A stretch of DNA of 64,000 bases, taken from the NCBI GenBank assembly GCA_001692895.1, contig KV748221.1:971056-1035055 (forward strand). Reading direction: 5' to 3'. Origin of the DNA: Cenococcum geophilum 1.58. Taxonomy: Eukaryota > Ascomycota > Dothideomycetes > Gloniales > Gloniaceae. Of this stretch, positions 10,164 through 20,219 are shown piece by piece. How positions within the stretch are numbered: position 1 is the first letter of the stretch; every line of letters begins with the position of its first letter. The position numbers and the translations under genes are program-made. The notes beneath the pieces are model-generated. The model saw nothing but the letters and a program-made list of their open reading frames with translations. It did no database searches and had not been told where the DNA came from.

Positions 10164-11210
10164 CTACTGAAGCCCTTCAAACAACGACAGCATCATGGGG
10201 TAATTCAGTGTTCCCAATCATGCTACCAGATCCCAGCCCGTCGTTGCATTAAACCTATCAGTTCCGCATCCTGGATTTGCGCCCTCTATGGTACCATTTA
10301 GCACTTGTGGATTCGCATACAGCACTGGATTAATGAATCCGACGGTACTCTTGCCCTTAGAGAGCAGCTTATCATTAATAAGCGTTATGATAGAGCCGAA
10401 GGCAGGTGACGAGGCAGACGTGCCGTAAACAAGGCCAAACTGGCCATCGACGGCTATGACCTGCTTGCCGTCAGATTTTCCTAGATCAAATACTACAGCC
10501 ATAAGCTGTGATTATGAGGCAGCGGAGAATTACGTAGTTGACCCCATTAGCAGAAACATCAGGGAAGCCCCTCGTCTTCTGCGTCTCATTATACGTGTCA
10601 CTTCTATAAGGCAGCGGGTTGTTTTTAAACCATTCTCTCACGGCATTGGCCTGGTAGTCTGGCAATGGAAACACATTGCTAAAACCTCCGCCACTGTAAA
10701 TGACGGTTTCGCAGACCATTTCCGGCTACGTCCCTGTTGCGGGAGCGGCGAGGTCGATTTCGGTTTTAACTTGAGTCGCACCTACAGCAGCGACATAAAA
10801 ACAGGTTGTTGTAACCTGGCGATGGGGTCGGTACATCGGCCTAGGTTTCCGGCGACGCCTAAGGAGTGATGAACACATTTCCGCCAAATACACGTAAAAC
10901 AGTAAGGGCTATCTCAGCGGAACCTGGAGGGTAGGATGTCTTGGTAATATCTTTCCATAGTTGTGGGTCTTGCAGTGAATACGCTTACCATAATCACCAG
11001 ACGAATAGAGAACAGTAACACCCATCAAGCCGAATTTCATGGAATAGAGAACAGTAACACCCATCAAGCCGAATTTCATGGAATAGAGAACAGTAACACC
11101 CATCAAGCCGAATTTCATGTACTCATTGCACTGCCGCATCTCATAGGAGGGGGGAAGATCCGCCTCATAATAGAGCCATATGAAGTAGATATGACTTTCA
11201 TGGGTTCTTA
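10164..11210 (-). pseudogene. Broken sedolisin (S53) peptidase, C-terminal half, with 39-bp triplication
   Basis: On the minus strand the pieces read in order EADLPPSYEMRQCNEYMKFG, then GLMGVTVLYSSGDYG, VAAVGATQVKTE, YSGGGFSNVFPLPDYQANAV, GFPDVSANG, and VDGQFGLVYGTSASSPAFG, where the serine of GTSASSP is the S53 catalytic nucleophile and SGDYG holds the oxyanion Asp region. It ends GCGTDRFNATTGWDLVA, a stop, then LGTLNYPMMLSLFEGLQ and a second stop at 10164. The N-terminal propeptide and first half are missing, there are several stops and frame breaks (for example just before PEMVCETV), and a possible GTAAGC intron follows SSGDYG. A 13-residue unit (MKFGLMGVTVLYS) occurs three times at 11002-11118. 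The family are secreted acidic serine-carboxyl peptidases. Decay fits its place at the edge of the RIP zone. Confidence 0.85.
11002..11118. repeat. 39-bp direct repeat, three copies
   Basis: A unit starting GAATAGAGAACAGTAACACC and ending GCCGAATTTCAT occurs three times head to tail, almost identically, inside the sedolisin remnant. The length is a multiple of three, so each copy keeps the minus-strand frame. Confidence 0.9.
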
Positions 11211-11788
11211 TAGAGCTATAATATTACTATAATATAAAGACGATAGAGAAGATAAAGAGCTTCCAACCTATAGTATTTTAGAGATAAGTGGACTTAGAGA
11301 AGTATATAAGTTTTAGTAGTAAGGTAAAGATTTAGGACCATAAGCTCTTAGACCATTCATGGAAGATTAGTTTGGATAAGGAGCAGTATGCCAGTGCACA
11401 ACGATCCATGGAAGGTCTGGTCTATGAGATAAAGCTTCCGTTGGCTATCTTTAATGCGTTCCCGATGAAGATCAAATTTATATTTATGCCGGCTTCAAGC
11501 TTAAGCGGATGCAAAAGCAACCTTGTGTAGAGGCATCAAGCATTCCCCGCACTAATCGCCACATTGACCCTGGATTGAGTTTCTTAAAGTGGCTGAAACC
11601 TTCAACTCCAAGAAAATCTTTCTAGCTGCCATGTGTAAAGATGCGCCGGGACTACAGGTTTGGATATTTGGAGTGCCACATTGTCCTCAGAGCAAAATTA
11701 CTCCTCAATTCCGGCCACAGCCTCAGAGAGCTACGACAGATTTCTTAGGCCGAGCCGCCTCCATAATTCATCACCTTCGCGAGATTAC
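11211..11788. other. Unassigned flank left of the Harbinger element
   Basis: 578 bp without a recognisable gene. The first ~150 bp is AT-rich and RIP-like; from 11380 the base composition is that of normal coding DNA. Short open frames exist on both strands (for example plus-strand MAETFNSKKIFLAAMCKD at 11589) but none matches a family I know. The stretch right up to 11788, together with 14946-15085, probably formed one host-like sequence before the transposon inserted. Confidence 0.4.
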
Positions 11789-12132
11789 TAAGGGCCTGTT
11801 TGGTTCGTCGGTTGGAGGCGAGATGGAGGCGTCATCTCAACGGGCTGATATCGAATTGACGCTCCCGTTTGGTTCCTCTAGCTTCATTTCTTGCTCTGAT
11901 CGCTCCAGCTGAGCTTCATCTCGGCAGGCGCGCCTACACCCCTACAATTGCCTAAATAGGCTGTTAGTGCGGCTGAAAATTGTTAGTTTAAAAAATATAG
12001 GGGGAGACCACAATTTAAATAAACTGGAGCTTCCATTTTGTAACGCTAGTAAGCGCCCATCTAGAGCCTCTACTGCCACTTTCTGCCAAGACGTTAACGT
12101 GGTGGTTTTAAGGCCTTTGATTAAGCTCGCCA

Positions 12133-13364
12133 TGCCGCCTACCCCCCAGCGAATTGTTATTATTACCCTTATATTAATCCTTATAGCTATTACCGCCATT
12201 ATAGAGTATATATTGGCCGACTACTATAAGCCTACCGGCGTTTAGAGCCGTCCTTGCGATATAAATAGAGGCTAATTATAGGTAGAGGATTGTTTAGAGT
12301 TACCGCGTTAACTATTTAATAAGACGCGTATACGGCCCAAAGTGCTTAACAACCTCCTTAATTGGCTTATATTAAATACGGATCTTAAAGATTTAAGAGT
12401 CTTAGCTATTAAAAAGGTAATAACGTTCTTCTATATATGCGGCCATAGATCTAGCTGGCAAAACGTTAAGTAAAAGGTAGGTTATTTAACGGAGACAATA
12501 AGTCGGTATATAGCTGCCTATAATTAATTTAAATTATAGTAATAATTAGCAGCCATTTTCATAAGGTTTTGGATGCTTTACTATACCTTTACCGTCAAAT
12601 TATTAAACCCCCACCTATAGAGATGCCAAAGGAGATTCTTAAATCCACTAAGCGCTGGCTATACTTTGCTAATTATATCGGCGCCCTTAACGGCTTATAT
12701 ATCTTTGCCTATATACCCGCGAATAAGTAGATTCCATACCAAAATTAATATAGCGATATTACATAAAACGTTTTAGCGGTAGTTAATTTTGGAATAAGCT
12801 TTACCTACGTTCTGCCTAGATAGGAAGGCTCTGCTTATAACGGCAGAGTCCTTAAAGACGCCATAAGCAAGGGATTTAAAGCTCCTCCAGGTCGATATTA
12901 TCTTGCCGACGCTAGGTATACCAATTTAAATATAATATTATCGCTATATTAAAGCGTAAGGTATTATCTAAAGGAAATTAAAAAGGTAGAGAAAGCGCCC
13001 AATAATAAGTTTAAACTATTTAACTATTGTTATTTAAGTCTTAGGAATGTAGTAAAGCGTACCTTTAGTGTTTTTAAGCGTCGTTAGAGGATATTTAATA
13101 GGCCTTATTAATTTAACCTATGCACTTAATTAAAGCTAATTTATGCACTTACTGCTATATATAACTTCATTAATCTGCATTATAATATAATAGATAATTA
13201 GAAGGATCTTAAGCTGTTTAGTAATAAGAAATTAGAGCAACAAAGGAAGGGTTCTATAGTTGACCATTTATTAGAAGTAGATGACGAGGATTTAATTAAT
13301 ATAAGGCCTATGCAGGAGCGGCAAGAGGAAATCGCGAATAAGATGTGGAAAGACTACTATTAGG
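12133..13364 (+). pseudogene. Harbinger DDE transposase remnant (DDE_Tnp_4 type)
   Basis: The plus-strand frame opens with MPPTPQRIVIITLILIL and continues, with many internal TAG/TAA codons, through a helix-turn-helix-like part (RVLAIKKVITFFYICGHRSS) to the nuclease core. Diagnostic pieces are LPGWEGSAYNGRVL-like sequence near 12810 (third position of WEGSA now stop), APPGRYYLADAGY (catalytic Asp region near 12880-12920), and RNVVKRTFGVFKRR-like sequence near 13050-13090, followed by FNLCTQLKLIYALTAIYN-like sequence. These match the nuclease of fungal and plant Harbingers, which cuts at TWA targets together with the Myb-like partner. Most stops are explained by TGG or CAG becoming TAG, the mark of RIP. 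Confidence 0.85.
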
Positions 13365-13749
13365 CAACTGGACGTGTAATATAGGCGTATATCTATACGT
13401 CCTAGTAGTAATATATAGAGCTTCTATTTAAAAATCTCAGAATATATTACTACTGCTATGTGTCTTTAATTCTATAAGCGAGTGGCCTAATAAAACTCCC
13501 TATCCCCGTTTTTATAGGCAAATATTTACAGAGATATTGGGAGAAAGAGAGTGGTAATAAGCTGATTATATACAGCGTTGAAAACTCTATTAAGATTCTA
13601 CTCCTTAACTTCCTTAACCTCTTCAAAATCCTTAATATTAAGATTAAGCCGTACACGTTTGTCCCTATTAAAAGACGCTAGGATCTAATCTATCTGCTTA
13701 ATATCCTCGCTAGCTTCTCTTAATAGCTTATAAACCTACTAAATACGCT

Positions 13750-14725
13750 CCCGTTAACCTAAGTTTATAAATAGCTTTATACTAAACTTCTTCTTAAATT
13801 TAGTAATGACTATAAGCTGCTAATTAAACTCTAAGTCCTTAAACTAATTTATAAATAGCTTAATCGCCTAAGCCTGTTTATCTATTATTAAGTCTACTAT
13901 TACAGTAAGCTGCTTTGTTATTTGGGTAAGATTCTAACCTAAATAATTAGTTAATGTTATCCCGTCCTTCTTCTTCTTCCTAGCTTAAGTATTAGCGGTA
14001 AGAGTAGCGTTAGTAGCTGCTCGTTTTTTAAGGAAGTTGCCAACGGTGCTATTATCCTTATTTAAATTAGAAGTAGAGCTTTACTGACTAGGTGTAGTTA
14101 AGCGCTCAGTTAAACCAATAACAGCACTATCCTCTATATAATTATCGTTAGTAGCCTTATTACCTTCTATAAGCTTACTAAAGGTTATAGCTTGCTTACT
14201 AGTGGCGATTATATTAGCAAATAACTGGTAGTGCAGATCTTTAAGCTCTAGAGGCTTATGTCGGAACTTCCTTGCATCTGGATTGGCCTTAAAGTAATTG
14301 TTAAGGACCTTTTTTAACGCAGTAGGACAGCCTCTCTTATTCTACCCAAACCCCGACTAACCCTTAAGCTTAACCTAAGCCTTATAGTCCTTCTTACACG
14401 AGTTATGCTTTGATTTTATCTGCTTAAGCTCCATATTAGGCCTTTTAGCCTTTTCACGAACAGCCTCCGCGGCGTACTCCCACGCCTGCTTCTTATAGCC
14501 AGAATCGGCCCGCATTCCCTTATTAATTGCCTTAAATATTAAGCCCGAAAGCAGAGCCTCCTTTATATCAAAAGTCCATGCCAACGGCCCCCTCCGTCCT
14601 TCTCTGGGTATAATTGAACGCTCGCGATTGGAGGGTGAGGGTGAGGGTGAGGGTGAGCATGAGGTGGATCCGTCTCGTATTTGGGATACACGGCCTCTTG
14701 GCGCAGGCGTGCGCGTTGACATCAT
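13750..14725 (-). pseudogene. Harbinger Myb/SANT-like DNA-binding protein remnant
   Basis: On the minus strand, from the ATG at 14725 (MSTRTPAPRGRVSQ), the frame gives WTFDIKEALLSGLIFKAINK and QIKSKHNSCKKDYKA, the fungal Myb_DNA-bind_3 type fold, to a stop at 14375 where a conserved Trp is expected. Homologous sequence continues beyond it in the same general reading (GCPTALKKV, FKANPDARKFRHKPLEL, ITLTNYLG, IVDLIIDKQAQAIKLF) to about 13750. This protein normally binds the element's ends and brings the transposase to the nucleus. A six-base GGGTGA run lies at about 14633-14656 within the early coding part. Confidence 0.8.
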
Positions 14726-15085
14726 ATAGGTGGCAGGTAGGGAAGGTGGAGGTAAGGAAGGTGGAGGTAAGGGAGGTGGTCCTTCCGTCAACTTCTAGAT
14801 GGCAGTCAAACCAAACAGGTCTTCAATTTTACACCACTGACATGGCGTCTAAGACGCGGCAGAAGAGTTACACTAAAATGCGCCAAAAGCTACGACCACC
14901 TCAATTTAGAAACTGATACCTCCAGTGGAACCAAACAGGCCCTAAGGCATACACTCTTTTCATATCGACAACATACATTTCCGCATATCCGCAGCTGATT
15001 GTTTTTGTACACCTCTCCATAAACTCAAGCCCATGGCCAAGTAGAGCAAGTCGTGCAACTAGGATTGCAGCGGCAATAGGGTTCT

Positions 15086-15649
15086 TCAATTGTCAAGAGA
15101 CTTCCTCATCGCAACCCTAGGCCAATTTCCTAAGACTTTGTCTTGCCTCTCACACAAGATGACGCGTCTCAAACCGACCGCATGATTGCATAGCAATGTC
15201 TCTTCATCCACAACTAGGAAGCCAAGCCGTTCATAGTATGGCTTGTTCCATGGAACATCCACAAAAGTTGTCAGATCCAGCGCCCTCATTCCGTTTTTCC
15301 TGGCCCATTCCGCCACGTGTTCGATTAATGCTTTCCCAATACCTCGGCAAGAGTAGTCTGGCAAAACGGTGACTTGGTGTATGAACGCGCATCTCCAGCC
15401 TTCAAGCCCATCGTTGTGCACGACGTATACCAGGATGTACGCAATTGGCTTGTCATCGTCTCCAGACGGCACGGCCACCCAGGCGTGTTCCGCTTGGTGA
15501 TACACCATGAGAGATTCTAGAGACAGTGGAGGGTCATCCGCAATTACACTCATTCCCAGAGCGCGAAAGGCTTGACAGGAAGCCACTTCAATGGCTTGGA
15601 TCAAGGGGAGGTCAGTGGTTTGGGTAAGGCGGATTGAAAAAGATTCCAT
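15086..15649 (-). CDS. GNAT-family N-acetyltransferase, intact
   Basis: A single-exon 187-aa protein starting at the ATG at 15649 (MESFSIRLTQTTDLPLIQAI). Acetyl-CoA-binding motif A is VLPDYSCRGIGKALIEH, with R102-G-I-G at 102-105. Motif B follows with the TFVDVPWNKPYYERLGF end, with N135 and Y139 in the usual places. It is a full GNAT domain with nothing added. Members acetylate small molecules, peptides or toxins; the substrate cannot be told from sequence. It sits between the Harbinger element and the minisatellite hairpin, yet has no stop or RIP wear, which suggests it is under selection or recently arrived. An in-frame TTG at 15679 would add ten residues but ATG is preferred. Confidence 0.85.
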   Translation of the reverse strand: MESFSIRLTQTTDLPLIQAIEVASCQAFRALGMSVIADDPPLSLESLMVYHQAEHAWVAVPSGDDDKPIAYILVYVVHNDGLEGWRCAFIHQVTVLPDYSCRGIGKALIEHVAEWARKNGMRALDLTTFVDVPWNKPYYERLGFLVVDEETLLCNHAVGLRRVILCERQDKVLGNWPRVAMRKSLDN

Positions 15650-15841
15650 TGTGAGTGTCTGGTTCAATTGCAAGAGCAATTGTCAACCTGAATGAGGGCA
15701 TATTGGCGGTGTATAAAGCCATGGATGAAGTGAGTCACAAATGTATGTTGATTGAGGCACAGAGATAGGAAAGGTAAGCATTAGGAGACGCGAGCTCGGA
15801 CAATCAGTTATTCCATAACGTGTTCCACCACCTAGCGCTCC

Positions 15842-16435
15842 GTGCAGGGTTTTGACAGAGCTCCGTGTAGAGCTTTAAGGGGGCTTCGTAGAGAGCCTCT
15901 GGCAGAGCTTTGTGTAGAGCCTCTGGCAAAGCTTTGTGTAGAGTTTCTGGCAAAGCTTTGTGTAGAGTTTCTGGCAAAGCTTCGTGCAGAGCTTTGGTGG
16001 AGCTCCGTGCAGAGCTTTGAGGGAGCTCCGTGCAGAGCTTTGAGGGAGCTCCGTGCAGAGCTTTGAGGGGGCTTCGTAGAGAGCCTTTGGTAGAGTTTCG
16101 TGCAGAGGCTCTGGCAAAGCTTTGTGTAGAGCTTCTGGCAAAGCTTCGTGCAGAGCTTCTGGCAAAGCTTCTAGTAGAGCCTTTAGTGGAGCGCCGTGTA
16201 GAGCTCCCTCAAAGCTCTGCACGGAGCTCCCTCAAAGCTCTGCACGGAGCTCCCTCAAAGCTCTGCACGGAGCTCCCTCAAAGCTCTGCACGGAGCTCTA
16301 TCAAAGCTCTGCATGGAGCTCTATCAAAGCTCTACGCGGAGCTCTATCAAAGCTCTACGCGGAGCTCTATTAAAGCTCTACGCGGAGCTCCATCAAAGCT
16401 TTACGCAGAGCTCTGTTAAAGACCTACATAGAGCT
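15842..16435. repeat. Inverted tandem minisatellite (giant hairpin)
   Basis: Two arrays of a ~23-25-bp unit face each other. The left array (15842-16200) repeats GAGCTCCGTGCAGAGCTTTG-like and GAGCTTCTGGCAAAGCTTTG-like units. The right array (16204-16435) repeats the complement (GAGCTCCCTCAAAGCTCTGC). Together they could fold into a very long stem. Open frames exist on both strands (for example CRALRGLRREPLAEL) but are by-products of a repeat length near a multiple of three. It marks the start of the transposon block. Confidence 0.9.
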
Positions 16436-16924
16436 TTATATTAAGAAAGAAAAAATTTATAGCTAAAAATTAGGGTCTGCTTAACTTGCTTAAGTCGCGA
16501 TTTTAATAATTTACGGTAATTTGCAGCGATTTGCTACAAACACATAGATAGGGTAGGCGGGTGTAGAAGTAGCCTATATGTTTATAGCAAATTGCCGCAA
16601 GTTGCTGCAAATTGCAGGTATCGGAGGTCGGGGTTAGGCTTAGCATAACCTCGGGTTACGCACGACCCCCCAAGGTCCGCGACATATCGTCCAAATATCA
16701 CCCCCCCCTTTTGGTGGTGGCCCCTACTTTTTGGACGCGTTTTTGAGGCCTAGGTTAGTACTAGGTTAGTATAAAGGTCCTCAGCGCGCGCCCTTAACCT
16801 CATCGTCGCCTCAACCCTCTCCTGTCCTCGTGCCCGCGCTAGCTCCTAGCTTACGCGGGGCTTCTGATTTTATATAGAAAGGCCTACTATAATTCTAATT
16901 CTATAATATAGAGCCCTCTTCTCC
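16436..16924. other. Upstream part of the Crypton region, non-coding
   Basis: No gene is seen. The stretch has short inverted repeats (AATTTACGGTAATTTGCAGCG and TTGCCGCAAGTTGCTGCAAATTGC families, 16505-16620), a C-run followed by TTTTGGTGGTGG at 16700-16720, and pyrimidine-rich promoter-like sequence at 16790-16860. The left boundary of the Crypton cannot be fixed because Cryptons lack inverted repeats. Confidence 0.4.
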
Positions 16925-19640
16925 CTTCTCCTTTAATATTTACGCGTTTAGTAGCTCTATTTACCTATACCGCGCTTACGCGTTTTCCCCCTTACCTCTT
17001 GCGGATATAGAGTCTTTTAAGAATCTTCTTACCTTACGGTCCACTTTACGGTTAAAGGAAGCCCCCCTAGCCTCCCCCCTCTATAGCCTCCAGAGCGAAT
17101 TTAAGGCCCAGACGGCGCGGCTATAGGATATTTATAAGGCCTAGCGCTTAAAGAATACTATAAGGGCGTATAAGCCGAAGTAAAAAGAGTGGGAAGACTA
17201 GTGCGCGAAACTAAAAGGCAATATGGACGGCGCCTGGGTAATAGAAGATAAGCTTTACCTATTTCTAGAGCAGTAAGTCGTTAACCAAGAATTATAGGCC
17301 GCTGGCTATTAAAAATGGAAGTCGAAACGGAAAGAGATATAGAAAGATAGTAAACGAGCAAAGAAGAGGTAGAAGACGGCGGGAGGGCAGCTAAGGGGGA
17401 AGGCAGCTATAGGGGCAGCCGTAGCCGCAGAGGAAGCTATAAAGGACGAGGAAGAGATATGGGATAAGGAGGCCCTAGACGCCCTATTTAATGAGATAGT
17501 CTAATACTTAGTTATAAATAGCTACGTCTCCGCTATTACTGAGCTTTATATATAGCAATTAGAAGGTAAGGCCTTATAGCCGCTATGGGGGGCAAAGCTC
17601 TCGGCGATACTAAATAGCATCCGCCGTAATAAGGACCGGATTTAACGCGTTAACTTTATTAACCGAAGCCTATTTATAATTACTGGCGGCTATAACGTTA
17701 AAGGGCTTAAAAGGGCGATTATTTAGTGCTAGGAGATAGGCTCTAAGATACCAGGTTTAGTTAAGTCTTATCTTTAAACTACGGCCGAGCATTTATTAGG
17801 TTTGTATATTACTACTACTATATACCTTATCTAGTTTATACAGCTGCCGTTTTCTAACCCGTTTCTTAGGCTATACTACCGTTACCTAGGGCAAGAGTAG
17901 ATGGGACGTTTAGCTTACTAACCTTATCCTTATTAAACTAGAAAACAAAAAGCCTAAGCTAAACAAGCTAGCGCTGTATATAATTATATTAATAATATAA
18001 AGGAAGCAGAACTAGCACGGTAAGGTTAAGTATATAGGCTATATACGGAACGCTGACCCTATTCTCTACCCTCTCTCTATAATAGCCTTCTACTTCTTTA
18101 ACCGCTAGGGTAAGAACGGTGCTAAGAGCTTTCTATCCTTTTAGTAGCTAGAGGACTACTATAACCTATACGTCTTCCCTAGCAGTGTTAAAGTACCGCA
18201 ATGGCTGTTAAGCTATTATACGCAGTTTAAATAGAATAAGAAGATGTTCTAGGGAGTAGGGATTTACTTAAAAGAGAAGACCTATAGCGCCCGTAAGTAA
18301 AGCGTCCGGCACGCCAAGCTTAGCGGTATTAAGGAGACCTAAATTAAATGGGCCGGACGCTAGAATACGGACGCGATGATAGGAGCCTACCTTAGCTACC
18401 TACCCCGTATGTTTATGCGGTCAATTACTGGCTTCCTAAAGGAAGGAAAGGGCTACTTTCTTCCCTACGCGCGGGAGGTGCTAGAGGAGGCCCTCTGTTT
18501 AAAGATATAGCCTAAGACTAACGTCTGGCTAAAATATATAGAGACCTACTACCTAGATAGGGCCGATAATAAGGTTATACGGCTTAACCTTACGGGCTTA
18601 GGATTTCTACNCCTCCTCCGCGCGCTTAGGGTAATCCTATTACAGGACTTAGTAATCCTATATAAGCAGTTTCCGCTCCACCCCCTATAAAAGGACTCCC
18701 TCTTTAGCTGTGAGGAGTACTAGAGGTTTACCGCGTGGGTAAAAAGCTCGCTAGCTAACGTAGTTACGCTAAATAAGCTAATAATACGGAAATACTGGCC
18801 CGCCTATAAGGCCGTAGCTAAGCTAAAACATAAGGCCGCAATCTTAGAGATTAAAGGTATTTAATTATACGTGCATATAATCTTAGAACGCCTTAGTAAG
18901 ATAGAAAGGTTATTGGCATTATTTGCACCTATACCTATATAGATCTAGTAAGAAAAGACAGGCATCTAGATAGAGCCTATGGAGTCCGTATATCCACCTT
19001 TAGGCGGGCCTACGCCGTCTACTATAACGTCTACTATATCCGCGCCACCCGCTTAGCTATCTATAATATCCGCACCGCCTACTTAGCTATCTACTATATC
19101 CGCACCCCCCGCTCAGCTAATACCCGTACCCCCTACTTAGCCATCTACTATATCCGCACCCCCCGCTTAGCCAATATCCGCACCCCCTACTTAGCTATCT
19201 ACTATATCCGCACCGCCCCTACTAGCGCAGGCGTAAGCAGATACTTAACTACCTCTCCTATTTATTCTTAACCTGTAGGCGCCGCTAAGGAAATATAAGA
19301 TACTTTAGGGCGGTAATTCGGTGTTCTAGCTCTGGGCTAAGTAGACTTTAGGGCTAGCGGGTAGGCCGTTAATTAAAGCTCTTAATTGCTGCTAGGGGGC
19401 ACGCTAGCGGGTTAATAGCGAGGCTATATTTTATAGCCGTCGCCGCAGGATAATTAAGGATATAAGACGGCGTATAGAAGACGGTATGGCAAGAGATAAG
19501 AGATAGGCTATTAACCAGCTAGAGCAGCTGCGAGGCCGGCGTTCTTTAGATTAGCTTTATAAGAATATTTAACTACTAGCCCTTAGGGCGGGGGGGAGGG
19601 AAAGGGAGGGAAAGGCTTTGTATTAAGCAGTATATATATA
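16925..19640 (+). mobile_element. CryptonF-type tyrosine-recombinase transposon (degraded)
   Basis: The plus strand carries a RIP-worn coding region. An N-terminal SAM-like/core-binding part (AYKPKQKEWEDQCAKLKG; EDKLYLFLEQ; INSYVSAITELY) is followed by the catalytic domain, which ends in the Crypton signature AGRQNTDAMIGAYLSYLPR (18350-18410; normally AGRWN...M...Y..SLPR..MR), where the terminal Tyr is the nucleophile. A proline-rich repeat follows (18995-19225). The end is a GCR1_C-type DNA-binding domain (YKILQGGNSVFQL, then GLAGRPLIKALN, YSRRRRIIKDIRRRI, 19295-19480). Cryptons move by circular intermediates, using a tyrosine recombinase rather than DDE chemistry. Many Trp and Gln codons are now TAG. 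An ambiguous base (n) is at 18611. Boundaries are those of the coding remnant only. Confidence 0.85.
18995..19225 (+). repeat. 30-bp repeat encoding a Ser-Thr-Ile-Ser-Ala-Pro-Pro linker
   Basis: A unit like TATCTACTATATCCGCACCC followed by CCCGCTTAGC recurs about seven to eight times and encodes STISAPPAQL-type decapeptides (CAG/CTG positions often read TAG now). It lies between the recombinase and the GCR1_C-like domain, so it is probably a linker expansion. Confidence 0.75.
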
Positions 19641-19925
19641 TATATAATACTATCTTACTATAGTAACTAAGACGCCTTAATATAGGATTACTATAGTGAC
19701 CGAGACGCCTTAATATAAGACTGCACTGTAGTAACCAAGACACCTTAATATAGGACTACTGCAGTGACCAAGACGCCTTAATATAAGACTATACTGTAGT
19801 GACCGAGACGCCTTAATATAGGACTATACTATAATATCCGAGACGCCTTAATGTAGGACTATACTCTAGTGACCAAGACGTTTTAATATAGGACTGCATT
19901 ATAGTAACTAAGACGCCTTAATGTA
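19640..19925. repeat. 35-bp tandem repeat, about 8 copies
   Basis: A unit of 33-35 bp built on GACGCCTTAATATAGGAC plus TATACTGTAGTGACCGA recurs about eight times with scattered C/T and G/A differences. It separates the Crypton remnant from the Helitron remnant and may belong to the 3' end of the former. Confidence 0.85.
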
Positions 19926-20219
19926 GGAGTAGAGCGCGTTTAGGTGTTATAAATTTAGAGTAATATTACGCGACCGTCTAGAAGTACCGATCTAATATAC
20001 ATTATGTACCTTTTCGCCTAAAATCGCATGCGAAGGTACTCGGGGGCGGTCGCTGCGCGACCTCGTGCGGGGTTCGGGCGCGTTATCAGCAAGGGTGGCC
20101 CTAACCTCGTATTAACCCGGGTCGTAACCGCGCCAAATCAGCCCCCCCGATATGTAATAGCTAGCACTAGGGTCTCTAGCTACGTAACTTTAATTAAGCC
20201 TATTAGCGAAACCATTTAA
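19926..20219. other. GC-rich leader before the Helitron Rep region
   Basis: About 290 bp with a GC-rich core (20030-20140: GGTCGCTGCGCGACCTCGTGCGG and GGGTCGTAACC). The 60-residue frame at 20028 shows no family match. Since Helitron 5' ends start with TC and lack repeats, the true start may lie in this stretch, but I cannot place it. Confidence 0.35.

Larger units (their letters stand above)
11792..14942 (+). mobile_element. PIF/Harbinger DNA transposon, full length (3.15 kb)
   Basis: The ends are 15-bp perfect terminal inverted repeats (GGGCCTGTTTGGTTC and its complement), flanked by a 3-bp TAA duplication at 11789-11791 and 14943-14945, the TWA target typical of PIF/Harbinger. Inside are the two genes the superfamily usually carries: a DDE endonuclease on the plus strand and a Myb/SANT-like protein on the minus strand, tail to tail. 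TIR-like motifs recur just inside both ends (CCCGTTTGGTTCC near 11866; AAACCAAACAGGTC near 14808). Both genes are worn by CpA-to-TpA changes, so this copy is dead. Confidence 0.9.

Noticed and set aside
14633-14656. GGGTGA run as a possible telomere relic
   Set aside because: Only four units, inside the Myb-like coding sequence, and the unit is not the usual TTAGGG.
15842-16419. Long frames on both strands in the inverted array
   Set aside because: They come from the repeat unit itself and have no independent coding sign.
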